Of a stretch of 64,000 nucleotides of DNA, positions 56,279 through 64,000 are shown one piece after another. The stretch is taken from the NCBI RefSeq assembly GCF_003994255.1, contig NZ_ML133851.1:744001-808000 (forward strand), read 5' to 3'. This DNA comes from Brachybacterium paraconglomeratum. GTDB taxonomy: Bacteria > Actinomycetota > Actinomycetes > Actinomycetales > Dermabacteraceae. How positions within the stretch are numbered: the first letter of the stretch is position 1; each line of letters starts with the position of its first letter. Made by a program: the position numbers and the translations under genes. The notes below the pieces were generated by a model. That model did no database searches, was not told the DNA's origin, and was given only the letters and a program-made list of their open reading frames with translations.

Positions 56279-56399
56279 CAGCACCCCCGGCGCGGCATTT
56301 CGGACATCCCTCCCCCGTCGTGACCGAACCGTGTCCGCCGTTACCCAAACGTGCCCCAGTCCGGCGGTCGATCCCTGGTCAGAGCCAGGATCTGCTTCC

Positions 56400-56405
56400 T
56401 ACGCT
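56400..56405 (+). promoter_or_regulatory. -10-like element for leaderless YhhN gene
   Basis: TACGCT ends 6 nt before GTG 56412; nothing resembling a ribosome site lies between. Confidence 0.5.
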
Positions 56406-56411
56406 GGGACG

Positions 56412-57119
56412 GTGTCCACGATCCGCTCGGCCCATCGTGCCCTGTGGGGGGCCTATGCGCTCCTCGCACTGGTCCACCTCGGCGCGCTCCTGGCCGACGC
56501 GGATCTGATCGGCCGGATCACCCAGCCGATGTTCGCCCCGGTGCTCATCGCCGTGGTGCTCACAGCGGCCCCGTACCGCTCCCGCACGACGGGGCTGATG
56601 CTCGGCGCCCTGGTCTGCGCATGGATCGGCGACAGCGTGGGGCAGGTCCCCGTCGAGGGCAGCGGGATGCTCGTCGTCGTCGGCTTCCTGGGCGCGCTGA
56701 TCTGCTACTCGGCCGCCCTCGTGCCGCTGTGGACCCGTTCCCGCGACTCGATGCGCATCGCGCTCGCGATCCCCTACGGCGCCGTGGTGATCGGGCTGTT
56801 CGTCGCCTGCGCGGACGGGGCCGGCTCCCTGCTGCCGATGGTGGCCGCCTATGCGGTGGCGCTGGCGACGATGGCCTTCCTCTCGGCCGGCGGCAACGGT
56901 CTGACCTGGACGGGGGGCACCCTGTTCCTGCTGTCGAGCTCGTTGCTGGGGATGGACTGGTTCCTGCCCGGCGCGGCGATCGCGTTCAGCACGGAGCTGG
57001 TGATGCTGACCTACCTGGTGGGCCACGCCCTGCTCGTGGCGGGGCTGGTGAAGGCGATGCCGCGGCACCGCTGGACCGTCGCCGCCCCCGCCCCCTCGCT
57101 CGTGGTCGTCGAGGGCTGA
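56412..57119 (+). CDS. YhhN family membrane protein (lysoplasmalogenase-like)
   Basis: Integral membrane protein of 235 aa with about eight helices. Landmarks are ITQPMFAPVLIAVVL (~residues 36-50; the family has a conserved KPL/PM-type segment there), GLMLGALVCAWIGDSVGQVP with the conserved acidic GD motif, GALICYSAAL, and SSSLLGMDWF near residue 178 where the family has another conserved aspartate. Known members hydrolyse lysoplasmalogen or related ether lipids. GTG 56412 is chosen because it follows a -10-like box; an ATG at 56331 would add 27 unrelated residues. Convergent with the degenerate hydrolase gene. Confidence 0.85.
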   Translation: MSTIRSAHRALWGAYALLALVHLGALLADADLIGRITQPMFAPVLIAVVLTAAPYRSRTTGLMLGALVCAWIGDSVGQVPVEGSGMLVVVGFLGALICYSAALVPLWTRSRDSMRIALAIPYGAVVIGLFVACADGAGSLLPMVAAYAVALATMAFLSAGGNGLTWTGGTLFLLSSSLLGMDWFLPGAAIAFSTELVMLTYLVGHALLVAGLVKAMPRHRWTVAAPAPSLVVVEG

Positions 57120-57128
57120 CGGGGCCGC

Positions 57129-58064
57129 TCAGCCCTCCCGGCCCTCCTGGTCCTTCCGGCCCAGGGCGCGGCCGATCAGCTCGGACTGCTCGCGGTGCAG
57201 CCGCTCGATGTCCTCGCCCTTGCGCGGGATCAGCTGCAGCCCGAGGCGGCCGCCGATCTCCCGATAGGCGACCTCCTCGCCGTTCTCCTCGAGCTGGAGC
57301 CGCGCGACCCGCGCGTCGGAGGCGAAGAGGTCCTTCTGGCCGACGCCCAGGTGCAGCGGCGGCAGGCCCTCCAGGCCCCGGTTGATCGGGGAGAGGTCCG
57401 GATCGTCCAGCGGGGTGCGCCCGGCGTAGCGGCGGGCCGCATCGCGCAGCAGGCGCCGCTCGTGCACCGGATCGGACTGGTCCGTCTCGCTCATCCACGC
57501 GGCGGACAGCTCCAGGTCCAGCCAGGGCGACATCAGCACGATCGCGGCCGGGGCGGGCACCGGCGCGAGCGCCTCGGACTCCTGCTCGACCAGTCGCCGC
57601 GCGACGACCACGGCGAGCCCGCCGCCGGAGTGCTGGCCGCTGAGGACCCACGGGCCCTCGCCCAGCCGCCCGTCGGCCGCGAGCGCGGCGAGGACCGCCT
57701 CGACGTCGTCCCGGGCGACGGGGTGCTGGTGATCGGGGGCGTTGCGGTAGTCGACCATGAGCCCGGCGCAGTCCTGCGCCTCGACCTGGCGGGAGAGCCA
57801 GGCCCAGTCGCTGGTGAAGGGGCCCGAGACGTAGGCGCCGCCGTGGAGGTGGATGATCAGGCCGTTGCCGCGGTGGTGGCGGTCCAGCCACACGGTGCGG
57901 GTGCGGCCGATCATCTCCTGCTCGATCGCATGGGACTTCAGCACGTGCGAGGGAGGCTGCGGGCTGCGGGCCTCGCGCAGCGCCTGATGGGTGAGGGCGG
58001 AGGGAATCGGGATCCTCGCGGCGGCGCGAGCCCCCGTCGCCACGGCGTCTCGGATGCGACCCAT
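57129..58064 (-). CDS. HSL-like alpha/beta hydrolase lacking the catalytic serine
   Basis: Protein of 311 aa with the clear fold of the HSL/acetyl-esterase group: oxyanion-hole motif IHLHGGAYVSGP (~72-83), VDYRNAPDHQHPVARDD and SPWLDLELS. The nucleophile elbow, normally GDSAGG, reads GQHSGG: His145 sits where serine should be and Ser146 is one position late. The C-terminal histidine that should follow the acid residue is also missing; the segment reads EIGGRLGLQLI. The enzyme is therefore probably inactive as an esterase, or works with altered chemistry. ATG 58064 has AGGAGGG ~8 nt upstream, so it is well expressed in principle. Compare the intact relative at 52588-53523. Confidence 0.85.
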   Translation of the reverse strand: MGRIRDAVATGARAAARIPIPSALTHQALREARSPQPPSHVLKSHAIEQEMIGRTRTVWLDRHHRGNGLIIHLHGGAYVSGPFTSDWAWLSRQVEAQDCAGLMVDYRNAPDHQHPVARDDVEAVLAALAADGRLGEGPWVLSGQHSGGGLAVVVARRLVEQESEALAPVPAPAAIVLMSPWLDLELSAAWMSETDQSDPVHERRLLRDAARRYAGRTPLDDPDLSPINRGLEGLPPLHLGVGQKDLFASDARVARLQLEENGEEVAYREIGGRLGLQLIPRKGEDIERLHREQSELIGRALGRKDQEGREG

Positions 58065-58176
58065 CGCTTGCCCTCCTGTCCGCGGCCGCTCGGGCCGCCT
58101 CTGTGCCGGTCCGCCCAGACTAACGAACGCGCCTGGACGGTGCGGGAGCGGCACCGGCCGGGCTCCGTCCCGCCGG

Positions 58177-58182
58177 TACGCT
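58177..58182 (+). promoter_or_regulatory. -10-like element for leaderless nucleosidase gene
   Basis: TACGCT ends 6 nt before ATG 58189, no ribosome site. Confidence 0.5.
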
Positions 58183-58188
58183 TCGACC

Positions 58189-58914
58189 ATGCCTGAGACC
58201 TCCGCCCCCGCTCCCCTGCTGGTCCTCGTCGCGATGCCCGAGGAGGCCGCGCCGCTGACCTCCCGCCTCGAGGACCCCGCCCCCGTCGAGGTCCCCTTCC
58301 CCGCCCCGGTCGCGGCCGTCCGCGGTCGCCTCGGCGGGTCCGAGGCCGTCGTGGTCACCACCGGCATCGGCGTCGCCGCCGCGACCGCGGCCGCGACCTG
58401 GGGCGTCCTCGCCCTCTCCCCCGCCCTCGTGGTCGCCGCCGGCTCCTGCGGCGGCCTCGCCGCCGACGTGGAGGTGGGCACCGTGATCGTGGGCGAGACC
58501 TTCGCCTGGTCGATCGCGGACGCGACCGCCTTCGGCTACGCCCCCGGGCAGCTGCCCGGCGGGCCCGAGCGGATCGTGGCCGAGACGTCCTGGGTGGACC
58601 GGGCCGAGCGCGCCGCCCGCGCCGACCAGACGGCCGCGGTGCGGCGCGGGCTGATGCTCGCCGGCGACGCCTTCGTCACCGCACCGCTGGCGGACCCGAT
58701 GCGGGAGCGGTTCCCCGGCGCGCTCAGCGCCGACATGGAGACCACCGCCACCGCCCGCACCGCCGAGGCGCTCGGCGTGCCCTTCGTGGCGCTGCGCGCC
58801 GTCTCGGACCTGTGCGGTCCCGCCGCCGGTCAGCAGTTCCACCTCGAGATCGACGTGGTCGCGGAGACCTCGGCCCGGGCCGTCGAGCGCCTCGCCGTCG
58901 ATCTCGCCGGCTGA
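58189..58914 (+). CDS. MTA/SAH nucleosidase-like (or futalosine hydrolase-like) protein
   Basis: Nucleosidase of 241 aa of the phosphorylase/nucleosidase (PNP_UDP_1) superfamily. VLVAMPEEAAPL at the start (catalytic Glu of the AMPEEAAPL motif), VVVTTGIGVAAATAAAT, AAGSCGGLAADVEVGTVIV (core GSCGGLAADVEVGT), SADMETTATA (ribose-binding Met-Glu) and RAVSDLCG with the catalytic aspartate are all present. Together these fit 5'-methylthioadenosine/S-adenosylhomocysteine nucleosidase; futalosine hydrolase of menaquinone synthesis is a close alternative that motifs alone cannot exclude. ATG 58189 follows TACGCT by 6 nt. Convergent with the dehydrogenase gene. Confidence 0.88.
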   Translation: MPETSAPAPLLVLVAMPEEAAPLTSRLEDPAPVEVPFPAPVAAVRGRLGGSEAVVVTTGIGVAAATAAATWGVLALSPALVVAAGSCGGLAADVEVGTVIVGETFAWSIADATAFGYAPGQLPGGPERIVAETSWVDRAERAARADQTAAVRRGLMLAGDAFVTAPLADPMRERFPGALSADMETTATARTAEALGVPFVALRAVSDLCGPAAGQQFHLEIDVVAETSARAVERLAVDLAG

Positions 58915-58931
58915 GGCGCCCCGGCGCGGCG

Positions 58932-59873
58932 TCAGCGCGCGGCCGGGTGCAGCACCTCGCCGCCCTCGACCAGGGCGCGGAGGTTCGCGGCGATCCGCTC
59001 GTCGGCGCCGACGGGCCGGCCTCCTGCGCCGTGCGGGGTGATCAGCAGGCGCGGCGCGTCCCACAGTGGGTCGCCGGACGGGAGCGGCTCGGGCTCGGTG
59101 ACGTCGAGGCCGGCCGCGCCGAGGGTCCCCGCCTCGAGCGCCTCGCGCAGCGCGACCTGGTCGACGGTCGCGCCGCGGCCGACGTTGACGAGGATCGCGT
59201 GGTCCGGCAGCGCGGCGAGCACCTCGCGGCCCACGATCCCGGCGGTCCGCTCGGTGGCGGGCAGGATGTTCACCAGCACGTCGGTGCCCGGCAGTGCGGC
59301 GGGCACATCGGCCTCGGCGATCACCTCGACGCCGGCGCGGGTGCCGGCGCTGCGAGCGGCGCCGCGCACCTGGGCGCCGAGGCCCTGCAGCATCGGGGCG
59401 AGGGTCTGCCCGATGCTGCCGAAGCCCCAGATCAGCACGCGCGCGCCGAGCAGCGTGGTGAGGCGTCCCTCGGGGTGCAGGGGCTGCAGGCCCCCGAGCT
59501 CGTCGCTCCACTCGTGGCGCTCCTGCGCCTCGCGGGCCTCGGGCAGGCGCCGCACGAGGGCGAGCAGCACGGCGAGCGCATGCTCGCTGACGGTCCTCGA
59601 GTGCAGGCCCGCGCCGGTGGCGACGACGACGTCGTCCGCGAAGCCGGCGGCGAGGATCCCCTCGACCCCGGCGGCGAGGGACTGGACCAGCCGCAGCTGC
59701 GGCAGGTCCACGGCGGCGGAGGCGAGGTGGCGGCGGGAGGAGCCCCAGACCACGAGGGCGGCGGCGTCGTGATGGGCGGCGGGGATCTCGGCGCGGGCGT
59801 CGACCACGACCGCCTCCCAGCCCTCCGGCAGCGTCGGGTCCAGGGGCATGGTGTCGGGAAGCAGGATCTTCAT
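58932..59873 (-). CDS. D-isomer-specific 2-hydroxyacid dehydrogenase
   Basis: NAD(P)-dependent dehydrogenase of 313 aa reducing a 2-oxo acid (for example glyoxylate, hydroxypyruvate or a phosphoglycerate analogue). The nucleotide-binding motif is LIWGFGSIGQTLAPML (GxGxxG, ~145-155). The catalytic set is visible as NVGRGATVDQVALREAL (Arg), LDVTEPEPLPSGDPLW (Glu) and ITPHGAGGRP (His). VQSLAAGVEGIL and GLHSRTVSEHALAVLLAL belong to the substrate side. Length is typical. ATG 59873 follows TACCCT by 6 nt. Divergent from the membrane hydrolase gene; substrate not determinable. Confidence 0.92.
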   Translation of the reverse strand: MKILLPDTMPLDPTLPEGWEAVVVDARAEIPAAHHDAAALVVWGSSRRHLASAAVDLPQLRLVQSLAAGVEGILAAGFADDVVVATGAGLHSRTVSEHALAVLLALVRRLPEAREAQERHEWSDELGGLQPLHPEGRLTTLLGARVLIWGFGSIGQTLAPMLQGLGAQVRGAARSAGTRAGVEVIAEADVPAALPGTDVLVNILPATERTAGIVGREVLAALPDHAILVNVGRGATVDQVALREALEAGTLGAAGLDVTEPEPLPSGDPLWDAPRLLITPHGAGGRPVGADERIAANLRALVEGGEVLHPAAR

Positions 59874-59934
59874 GCCCCCAGGGTACGGAGGAAGCGCATC
59901 GCGCCTGCCGGACGTCCTCCGATAGCCTTCCCCC
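59874..59934. promoter_or_regulatory. Back-to-back leaderless promoters, hydroxyacid dehydrogenase / membrane hydrolase
   Basis: Minus strand TACCCT (59885-59880) ends 6 nt before the dehydrogenase ATG; plus strand TAGCCT (59923-59928) ends 6 nt before ATG 59935. Divergent region of 61 nt. Confidence 0.5.
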
Positions 59935-61728
59935 ATGCGCTTCGGCCCCGCCTCCGCACTGTCCTCCCTGACCGGCCTCACCGGCGGCGCCGCGCGAGCG
60001 CTGCGACGCACCACCCGCCGGGCGCGTCGCGGGGCGCGCCGCTCGGCGATCGCCGCCCCGCTGGACACCGGCGGCTTCCTCGGCGCCTCGCTGACCGCAT
60101 GGATCTCGACCTCCCCGAGCCTGCTGCCCCGCACCTGGTGGATGTGGGCGGCGAACATCGGGCTGTCGGAGGTCTACGGCTACGCCGCCGGCGCCCTCGC
60201 CGGCGGTGCCGTGCGCCGCGCCGGCGCCGCGATCGGCCTCGAGGTGGACATCGCCCCGGACCATCGCCGCCGCGCCCGCTGGGCGGGGGCGTGCGCTCTC
60301 GTCGGCATCACCGCCTACTCGTGGGTGCGAGGGGTGATGCGGCAGCGGGAGATCAGCCATCTGGTCCACCAGGAGCCCAAGAACCTCGCCACGCACCTGG
60401 TCGGCACGGCGGCCGGGGCCGGGTTCTCCCTCGCCGCGCTCGTCGCCGCCCGGTCCACCGTCGCGACCGCGCACTTCTACCGTTCACTGCTGCGTCCCTA
60501 CCTGCCGGCGCGGGTGGTCGGCGTCGCCTCGCTGCTGCTGACCGCCGCGACGGTCGCGGTGGTGGTGGACCGGCTGATCCGCGGGCGGGTGCTCGAGGGC
60601 ATGATCGAGCGGGCCGACGCCGCGAATCGGCTGATCTCCCCCGACGTGCCCCGCCCCACCTCCGCGCTGCGCTCGGGCGGGCCGGGTTCGCTGGAGACCT
60701 GGCAGTCCCTCGGCGCGCCGGGCCGCAAGATCGTCTCCGCCGGCGCGGAGGCGGCCACGATCTCCCGCACCGTCGGCCGTGAGGCGGCCGAGCCGATCCG
60801 CGTGTATGCCGCGAAGTCCGGCTCCCGCACCCTCGAGGACACCGTCGACGCGGTCATCGCGGAGCTGGACCGCACCGGCGCCTGGGACCGGGAGGTGCTG
60901 GTGCTGTTCACCGGGACCGGCACCGGCTGGCTGCAGGAGTGGTCGCTGTCCGCGATCGAGTTCCTCACCGCGGGGAACTGCGCGACCGCCTCCCTCCAGT
61001 ACTCGTACTTCCCGAGCCCCCTCACCTATCTCGCCGACCGCCGCTCCCCGCAGCGCGCCGGCGCGCTGCTGGTCCAGGGCGTGCGGCGCCGGATGGCGCA
61101 GCTCCCGCCTGAGCGGCGTCCGCGCCTGTACGTGGCCGGCGAGTCGCTGGGCGCCTTCGGCGGCACCGCCGCGTTCCGCGACCTGCCCGAGCTGCTGCGC
61201 ACGGTCGACGGGGCGGTGTGGACGGGCACCCCGAGCTTCACCCCGCTGTGGGAGCAGCTGACCTCCCGTGCCCGGCCCGGCTCCCCCGCGGTCGCGCCGA
61301 TCATCGACGACGGGCGGCACGTCCGCGTGGTCACCCGACCGCGCGACCTGCACCGCAACTACTGGGGCGGCCTGTACGTGCCGTGGCAGAGCCCCCGCGT
61401 GGTCTTCGCCCAGCATCCCTCGGACCCGGTGGTGTGGTTCGATCCCTCGCTGCTGTGGCGGGAGCCGGCCTGGTTGCAGGAACGGGTGGGGCACGACGTC
61501 ACCCCGGCGATGCGCTGGTTCCCGTGGATCACCTTCTGGCAGATCGCCTCGGACATGCCGCTGTCGATCGCGGCGCCGGGCGGGCACGGGCACTCGTACC
61601 GCGAGGAGATGGTCCCGATCTGGGCGGCGGTGCTGGGCCAGGACGTGCCCGAGGAGCAGCGTCCCGCGCAGCGACGCCGGCACCGCGAGATCATCGCGGC
61701 GATCCGGGAGATCAACCCGGGAGCGTGA
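59935..61728 (+). CDS. Membrane-anchored alpha/beta hydrolase (Abhydrolase_9 type)
   Basis: Protein of 597 aa. A basic N-terminus (~20-37) is followed by four or five helices (~45-230) containing TSPSLLPRTWWMWA, the hallmark of the N-terminal membrane domain of this family. The C-terminal hydrolase domain (~275-590) has PIRVYAAKSGSRTLEDTVD, VLFTGTGTGWLQEW, nucleophile elbow VAGESLGAFGG, TGTPSFTPLW, FAQHPSDPVVWFDPSLL (acid region), and PGGHGHSYREE with a likely catalytic histidine. Such proteins are common in actinobacteria and presumed to act on envelope lipids or esters. ATG 59935 follows TAGCCT by 6 nt, so probably leaderless. Confidence 0.88.
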   Translation: MRFGPASALSSLTGLTGGAARALRRTTRRARRGARRSAIAAPLDTGGFLGASLTAWISTSPSLLPRTWWMWAANIGLSEVYGYAAGALAGGAVRRAGAAIGLEVDIAPDHRRRARWAGACALVGITAYSWVRGVMRQREISHLVHQEPKNLATHLVGTAAGAGFSLAALVAARSTVATAHFYRSLLRPYLPARVVGVASLLLTAATVAVVVDRLIRGRVLEGMIERADAANRLISPDVPRPTSALRSGGPGSLETWQSLGAPGRKIVSAGAEAATISRTVGREAAEPIRVYAAKSGSRTLEDTVDAVIAELDRTGAWDREVLVLFTGTGTGWLQEWSLSAIEFLTAGNCATASLQYSYFPSPLTYLADRRSPQRAGALLVQGVRRRMAQLPPERRPRLYVAGESLGAFGGTAAFRDLPELLRTVDGAVWTGTPSFTPLWEQLTSRARPGSPAVAPIIDDGRHVRVVTRPRDLHRNYWGGLYVPWQSPRVVFAQHPSDPVVWFDPSLLWREPAWLQERVGHDVTPAMRWFPWITFWQIASDMPLSIAAPGGHGHSYREEMVPIWAAVLGQDVPEEQRPAQRRRHREIIAAIREINPGA

Positions 61729-61740
61729 GCGGGAAGGGGC

Positions 61741-62601
61741 TCAGGGGTTCGGGCCGACCGCGACGGGCCGTTCGGGGTCCGCGCTCCACTGCGACCAGGA
61801 GCCGGGGAAGAGCCGCACCCGCGGGAAGCCCGCGGCCTCGAGCGCGAGCAGGTCGTGGGTGGCGGTGACGCCGGAGCCGCAGTACACGACCGCCTCGCCG
61901 TCCGCCGTGACGCCGGCGGCCTCGAAGCGCTCCCGCAGCTCCTCGGGGGGAAGGAAGCGCCGCTCCGGATCGAGGTTGCCGGCATAGGGCAGGTTCACGG
62001 CGCCGGGCACGTGGCCGGCGCGCGGGTCGATCGGCTCGACCTCGCCGCGATAGCGCTCGGGGGCGCGGGCGTCGATCACGACGGCCTCCTCGGAGGCGGC
62101 GAGCTCCGCGACCTCGTCGGCGCTCGCGATCCGGTCCGCAGGCCAGTCCCGCACCGGCACGTCCCCGGGCTCCGGGGTGACGGGCCCGCTCTCGAGCGGT
62201 CCGTTCCAGGCGTGCAGGCCGCCGCTGAGCACGGAGGCCTCGTGGCCGAGGGCGCGCAGCATCCACACCAGGCGGGCGGCGGGGCCGCCGTCGGTGTCGT
62301 CGTAGGCGACGATGCGGGAGCCCTCGGTGACGCCGAGACGGCGCAGGGTCGCGGCGAAGTCCGCGGGGTCGGGCAGCGGGTGACGGCCCGCCTCGGGGCG
62401 CGCCGGGGCCGCGAGCTCGGTGCCGAGGTCGACGTAGACCGCGCCGGGGAGATGCCCGGCGAGGTGGTCGTGCTCGCCCTTGCTGCCGTCGAGCGCCCAG
62501 CGCACGTCGAGCAGGACCAGGGGGCGACCCTCCTGCCCGATCTCGTCGATCAGCGCGTGCAGCGCGGCGACGTCGAGGAGCGGGGCGGAGGTCGGGCTCA
62601 C
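61741..62601 (-). CDS. Thiosulfate / 3-mercaptopyruvate sulfurtransferase
   Basis: Two-domain rhodanese of 286 aa. The inactive N-terminal rhodanese domain (~8-140) has LLDVRWALDGSKGEHDHLAGHLPGAVYVDL (cores VLLDVRW and GHLPGAVYVDL). The catalytic C-terminal domain (~160-280) has VIDARAPERYRGEVEPIDPRAGHVPGAVNLP (core RAPERYRGEVEPIDP) and the active loop VYCGSGVTATHD. CGSGVTA is the loop of the mercaptopyruvate sulfurtransferase side of the family; rhodanese CRxGxRT-like loops differ. GTG 62601 overlaps the stop of the upstream exported endonuclease-like gene (GTGA), so the two are co-translated. Confidence 0.91.
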   Translation of the reverse strand: MSPTSAPLLDVAALHALIDEIGQEGRPLVLLDVRWALDGSKGEHDHLAGHLPGAVYVDLGTELAAPARPEAGRHPLPDPADFAATLRRLGVTEGSRIVAYDDTDGGPAARLVWMLRALGHEASVLSGGLHAWNGPLESGPVTPEPGDVPVRDWPADRIASADEVAELAASEEAVVIDARAPERYRGEVEPIDPRAGHVPGAVNLPYAGNLDPERRFLPPEELRERFEAAGVTADGEAVVYCGSGVTATHDLLALEAAGFPRVRLFPGSWSQWSADPERPVAVGPNP

Positions 62602-63818
62602 GCCTTCACCTGCAGGTCCACCCGCACCAGGCGGTGATCGGAGGTGGGGAAGGGGTGGCTGCCGGTCAGCTCGCTGCCCGGCTCGCCCCGGCGCGGCCAG
62701 TACACGGCCGAGGAGGCGATCTGCAGCCCGCGGGCGGGCAGCACGTAGTCGACGCGGAGGTTCCCCGGGGTGGGCTCGGCGAAGTCGGCGGTGTCGTACC
62801 GCGCCTCGCCTCCGTGCTCGGCGTTCGCGCCGCCCTGCGTCTCGGCCGCCTCCACGGCGCCGTCGCTGCTGGGCTTCGGGTCCTGGACGCGGGGATGGCG
62901 CAGGAGCTGCTCGATCGCGCCGGGCCAGGAGTCGCCGTCGGCCGGATCGGAGTTCAAGTCGCCGAGGATCACGAAGGGGGCGCTGGGCTCCAGGCCGCCG
63001 CGCGTCCCGGCGTCGTCGACGATCCACTGCGAGCGACGGCCGGGCTGGAGGTAGTCCACCCACAGCCGGATCTCGTCGTGGTTGCGTCGCTGGTTGCGCT
63101 TCTCGGGGCCGTCGAAGCTCGGCGGGGTGGGGTGGGCGGCGAGGACATGGAGGACGTCCGTGCCGATCTGCACCGGCACGTCCCAGTGCGACTTCGAGCT
63201 CAGCCGCAGCTGCGGGGAGATCTCCGGCCCGTAGAACTCGGTGGGCAGCAGGTTGTGCGGCATGTCCGCCCAGCGCAGGTTCTGGAAGGTGCGCACCTGA
63301 TCGGCGAGGATCGGGTAGCGGGAGAGGACCACCATCCCGTACTGGCCGGGGAACTGGCCGAACCCCCAGGCGTCGTCCGGGCCGCCGACGGTGCCGTCGC
63401 GGTTCAGGTCCAGGCCGGAGGGCACGCCCGTGTTCACGGGGGCGGTGAAGGCGTAGGGGTAGAAGGCGGGGCTCTGCCCGTTCTGCGGCACCTCGAGGTA
63501 CTTCTCGCGGAAGAGGTCCACGCCGCGTCCCTCGTCGTCGTGGTCGAACTCGTTGAGCAGCAGGATGTCGGGGCTGTTGATCTGGATGACCTCGGCGACC
63601 GCCCGGATCTGGGCGTCCTTCCCGGTGGCGAGGTCCTCGAGCAGCTGCCCCTCCCGGCCGCGGTTCAGGGAGGCGTTGAAGGTCGCGGCGCGCAGCGACT
63701 GGAACGGACCGCCCCGACGCGCGGGCTCCGCGGCGGTGGCGGTGGCGGCGGCGGGCAGTCCGAGCCCGGCAGCGGCGGCGGCGACGAGCGCCCGGCGACG
63801 GGAGAGGCGAGGAGTCAT
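62598..63818 (-). CDS. Tat-exported endonuclease/exonuclease/phosphatase family protein
   Basis: Exported protein of 406 aa. The N-terminus MTPRLSRRRALVAAAAAG is a twin-arginine signal with a cleavage region near ATAAEP (~30). The EEP fold follows: RAATFNASLNRG (~45), ILLLNEFDHDD (metal-binding Glu in NEFD), VLSRYPILADQVRTF, FVILGDLNSDPADG (catalytic Asp-Asn) and a terminal TSDHRLVRVDL (catalytic His). It likely cleaves extracellular nucleic acid or phosphodiesters/sugar phosphates. Start: ATG 63818 is 7 nt after a CACAAT hexamer and gives a clean Tat signal; ATG 63827, three codons earlier, is the alternative. Overlaps the sulfurtransferase start by 4 nt. Confidence 0.9.
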   Translation of the reverse strand: MTPRLSRRRALVAAAAAGLGLPAAATATAAEPARRGGPFQSLRAATFNASLNRGREGQLLEDLATGKDAQIRAVAEVIQINSPDILLLNEFDHDDEGRGVDLFREKYLEVPQNGQSPAFYPYAFTAPVNTGVPSGLDLNRDGTVGGPDDAWGFGQFPGQYGMVVLSRYPILADQVRTFQNLRWADMPHNLLPTEFYGPEISPQLRLSSKSHWDVPVQIGTDVLHVLAAHPTPPSFDGPEKRNQRRNHDEIRLWVDYLQPGRRSQWIVDDAGTRGGLEPSAPFVILGDLNSDPADGDSWPGAIEQLLRHPRVQDPKPSSDGAVEAAETQGGANAEHGGEARYDTADFAEPTPGNLRVDYVLPARGLQIASSAVYWPRRGEPGSELTGSHPFPTSDHRLVRVDLQVKA

Positions 63819-63889
63819 GACTTCCATTGTGCACGTTCCCGGGGCCGGACGACAGGCCGCTGTGGACGGCCCAGTGGCACACTGGCGGC
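63819..63889. promoter_or_regulatory. Back-to-back leaderless promoters, endonuclease-like / dehydrogenase-like gene
   Basis: Minus strand CACAAT (63831-63826) ends 7 nt before ATG 63818; plus strand CACACT (63878-63883) ends 6 nt before ATG 63890. No ribosome sites on either side. Confidence 0.45.
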
Positions 63890-64000
63890 ATGAGAATCGC
63901 GTTCCTGGGCACCGGCCGCATGGGCACCGAGCTGGCCCTGCATCTGCTCCCCGACCACGAGCTCACCGTCTGGAACCGCACCGCCTCCCGCACGCAGCGC
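63890..64000 (+). CDS. 6-phosphogluconate / 3-hydroxyisobutyrate dehydrogenase-like protein (3' truncated)
   Basis: Only the first 37 codons are in the window. They begin MRIAFLGTGRMGTELALHLL and continue with ELTVWNRTASRT. GxGxMG followed by xWNRT is the NADP-binding opening of the beta-hydroxyacid dehydrogenase superfamily (3-hydroxyisobutyrate dehydrogenase, tartronate semialdehyde reductase, imine reductases). The exact member cannot be told. ATG 63890 follows CACACT by 6 nt, so the mRNA is probably leaderless. Confidence 0.8.
   Translation, partial: MRIAFLGTGRMGTELALHLLPDHELTVWNRTASRTQR

Noticed and set aside
54020-56284. A 754-codon minus-strand frame spanning the YccF gene and the antisense of argS
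   Set aside because: Only the last 139 codons encode a recognisable protein (YccF); the rest is antisense of argS with repetitive Arg/Gly/Val composition.
58120-60474. A 784-codon minus-strand frame across the nucleosidase and dehydrogenase loci
   Set aside because: Composition is arginine/glycine/proline-rich with no motif, and known genes explain the region in other frames.

Overview
The window is very GC-rich, densely packed DNA from an actinobacterium. Gene content and protein style fit the Micrococcales, and Brachybacterium or another member of the Dermabacteraceae is my best guess. That guess rests on pattern recognition only; no database was searched. It looks like ordinary chromosome: two aminoacyl-tRNA synthetases, one tRNA, sugar transport and degradation, short intergenic gaps, and frequent 4-nt ATGA/GTGA overlaps. 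I see no rRNA, CRISPR array, insertion sequence, prophage or replication origin. The only stretch over 300 bases without an intact gene is 46937-47313. It holds the promoter side of a BCCT transporter gene and a relic of a FecCD-type permease.

Layout. 1-5.0 kb: mannitol PTS permease (cut by the window edge), mannitol-1-phosphate dehydrogenase and HPr, converging on enzyme I (ptsI) across a strong shared hairpin; ptsI carries an apparent one-base frameshift. 5.2-8.7 kb: DUF1684 protein, PH-domain membrane protein, tRNA-Ser(TGA), and a YtrA-like GntR/ABC operon. 8.9-11.8 kb: two quinone-oxidoreductase-like proteins coupled to two paralogous small membrane proteins. 11.75-18.8 kb: HAD phosphatase, SerRS, diacylglycerol kinase, Tat-exported beta-helix protein, a lipoprotein, a YdeI-like protein, prephenate dehydratase. 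18.9-27.6 kb: DUF222/HNH protein, GNATs, a GntR regulator, a 664-aa membrane protein, a GT2 glycosyltransferase with DUF5926 partner, glutaminase.

27.6-33.7 kb: one giant secreted amylopullulanase (1966 aa, two GH13 catalytic units, three X25-like modules). Its promoter is flanked by two CTTGCAG-type palindromes of the kind bound by MalR-like LacI repressors. 33.7-35.4 kb: a lipoprotein divergent from a WXG-like/calpain-type cysteine protease. 35.6-39.7 kb: a MacB-like ABC exporter divergent from a two-component system. 39.8-43.8 kb: a GAF/winged-helix regulator followed by acetaldehyde and alcohol dehydrogenases. 44-50.4 kb: ornithine cyclodeaminase, BCCT transporter, uracil permease and a large unrecognised membrane protein.

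50.5-54.4 kb: a tightly overlapped five-gene operon (YccF, flavin reductase-like, HSL-type esterase, HxxxD acyltransferase, zinc-ribbon membrane protein). This is the best candidate for an undescribed pathway. 54.5-64 kb: ArgRS, YhhN protein, a hydrolase that has lost its catalytic serine, MTA/SAH nucleosidase-like protein, D-2-hydroxyacid dehydrogenase, a membrane alpha/beta hydrolase, sulfurtransferase, a Tat-exported endonuclease-like protein, and a truncated 6-phosphogluconate-dehydrogenase-like gene.

A recurring regulatory theme is a -10-like hexamer (TANNNT or CACANT) ending 6-7 nt before the start codon with no useful Shine-Dalgarno. This predicts many leaderless mRNAs, including five back-to-back divergent pairs.
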